The translations under genes were made by a program, and so were the position numbers. From Cenococcum geophilum 1.58 (Eukaryota > Ascomycota > Dothideomycetes > Gloniales > Gloniaceae), in contig KV748188.1 in assembly GCA_001692895.1 (NCBI GenBank), forward strand, positions 806,001-870,000: 64,000 nucleotides of DNA. The letters are read 5' to 3'. Positions 63,576 through 64,000 of this stretch are shown here, one piece after another. The notes under the pieces were generated by a model. It had not been told where the DNA came from. It ran no database searches and saw only the letters and a list, made by a program, of their open reading frames with translations. Each line of letters opens with the position of its first letter. The stretch's first letter is position 1.

Positions 63576-64000
63576 TGTTACGGACGCTTTAAGTATAATA
63601 TTATAACTACTTAGAAAAGAGACGGAAGAAGCTAGTTGGTTAATATAGGTATGGTCTAGGATAGAGCTAATAGAACTATATAACGAGGAATAGTAACTAA
63701 GGTTATATAATGTAATCTATGTGATCTGTATAATCTATATAATCTATAATAAAGTAGATAGAGTATATGTACATTACGTATAAGAAGGATTTTATAGAAG
63801 TATAGTTGTGTATTTAAGGACCCTTAGTCCCTACCTAGATAGTTCCTTCCTTATAGTGATTCTTAGAATATAATTAGAGTTAATCTATTAGGCAACCACT
63901 CCACCAGTTATTATTACGTTGTTGACTTTTGTACTTGCATTTCCTATACACCTAGCCTATTAACGAGCCTATTGTAGTTCTTGCTATAAGGTTCCGTTAC
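63576..64000 (+). repeat. 3' LTR of Gypsy fossil 4 (reaches window edge)
   Basis: Starts TGTTACGG at 63576 and ends GGTTCCGTTAC at the edge. Confidence 0.88.

Larger units (their letters stand above)
57573..64000 (+). mobile_element. Gypsy chromovirus fossil 4, nested in fossil 3
   Basis: LTRs 57573-57999 and 63576-64000 (the second is cut by the window edge within a base or two of its end). In order: gag (about 58050-59300) with a CCHC zinc-knuckle region near 59047-59090, pol with reverse transcriptase (about 60430-60900), RNase H (about 60950-61350) and integrase (about 61400-62600), then a chromodomain near 62690-62820. Broken, many RIP-style breaks. N bases cluster at 61812-61870. Same family as the fossil at 1-15916, opposite orientation. 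Confidence 0.9.

Overview
The window is genomic DNA of a filamentous ascomycete (Pezizomycotina). The evidence is short introns of 46-75 bp with GT-AG ends, three recognisable fungal housekeeping genes, and flanking repeats that are extremely AT-rich and riddled with TAA/TAG, the usual signature of repeat-induced point mutation (RIP). I cannot name the species; the class (Leotiomycetes, Eurotiomycetes or other) is not resolved by eye.

Layout. 1-28316 is a nested stack of LTR retroelements. A minus-strand Gypsy chromovirus (1-15916, running off the left edge) holds a TIR element full of tandem arrays (1548-3784) and a Copia element (6908-13057). It abuts, and probably sits inside, a second plus-strand Gypsy chromovirus (15917-28316), which itself holds a second, oppositely oriented copy of the same Copia family (20724-26785). 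28317-35869 is a mosaic of degenerate AT-rich sequence, a 90-bp tandem array, a broken Fot1/pogo-type DNA transposon (32332-34730) and three solo LTRs that are little mutated. 35875-41426 is a minus-strand Copia element with both LTRs. 42183-42861 is a foldback MITE that carries a fourth solo LTR. 54826-64000 holds two Gypsy chromoviruses of the same family as the one at the left edge, one inserted in the other.

The gene island, about 43.2-53.4 kb, has ordinary base composition and three genes all on the plus strand: vacuolar aspartic proteinase A (PEP4; 43226-44599, four exons, 398 aa), sterol 3-beta-glucosyltransferase ATG26/UGT51 (45359-50191, eight exons), and the RNA polymerase II CTD phosphatase FCP1 (50760-53403, four exons, 826 aa). 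PEP4 and ATG26 both bear on vacuole/autophagy biology (proteolysis in the vacuole; sterol glucoside synthesis and, in some yeasts, pexophagy). FCP1 is a general transcription factor partner and has no evident link to the other two beyond position. Downstream lie two short coding-like relics (about 53720-53995 and 54679-54825).

The points most worth a second look are: a diverged 73-bp tandem duplication inside ATG26 that breaks the frame unless splicing is changed; a non-coding hairpin-bearing 3' module shared by a Copia and a Gypsy element; a TIR element made mostly of simple tandem arrays, whose empty target site is visible in a paralogue in the same window; four solo LTRs each with a perfect 5-bp target duplication; bZIP-like TGACTC repeats in the Copia LTR; and a start-stop upstream ORF just before FCP1.
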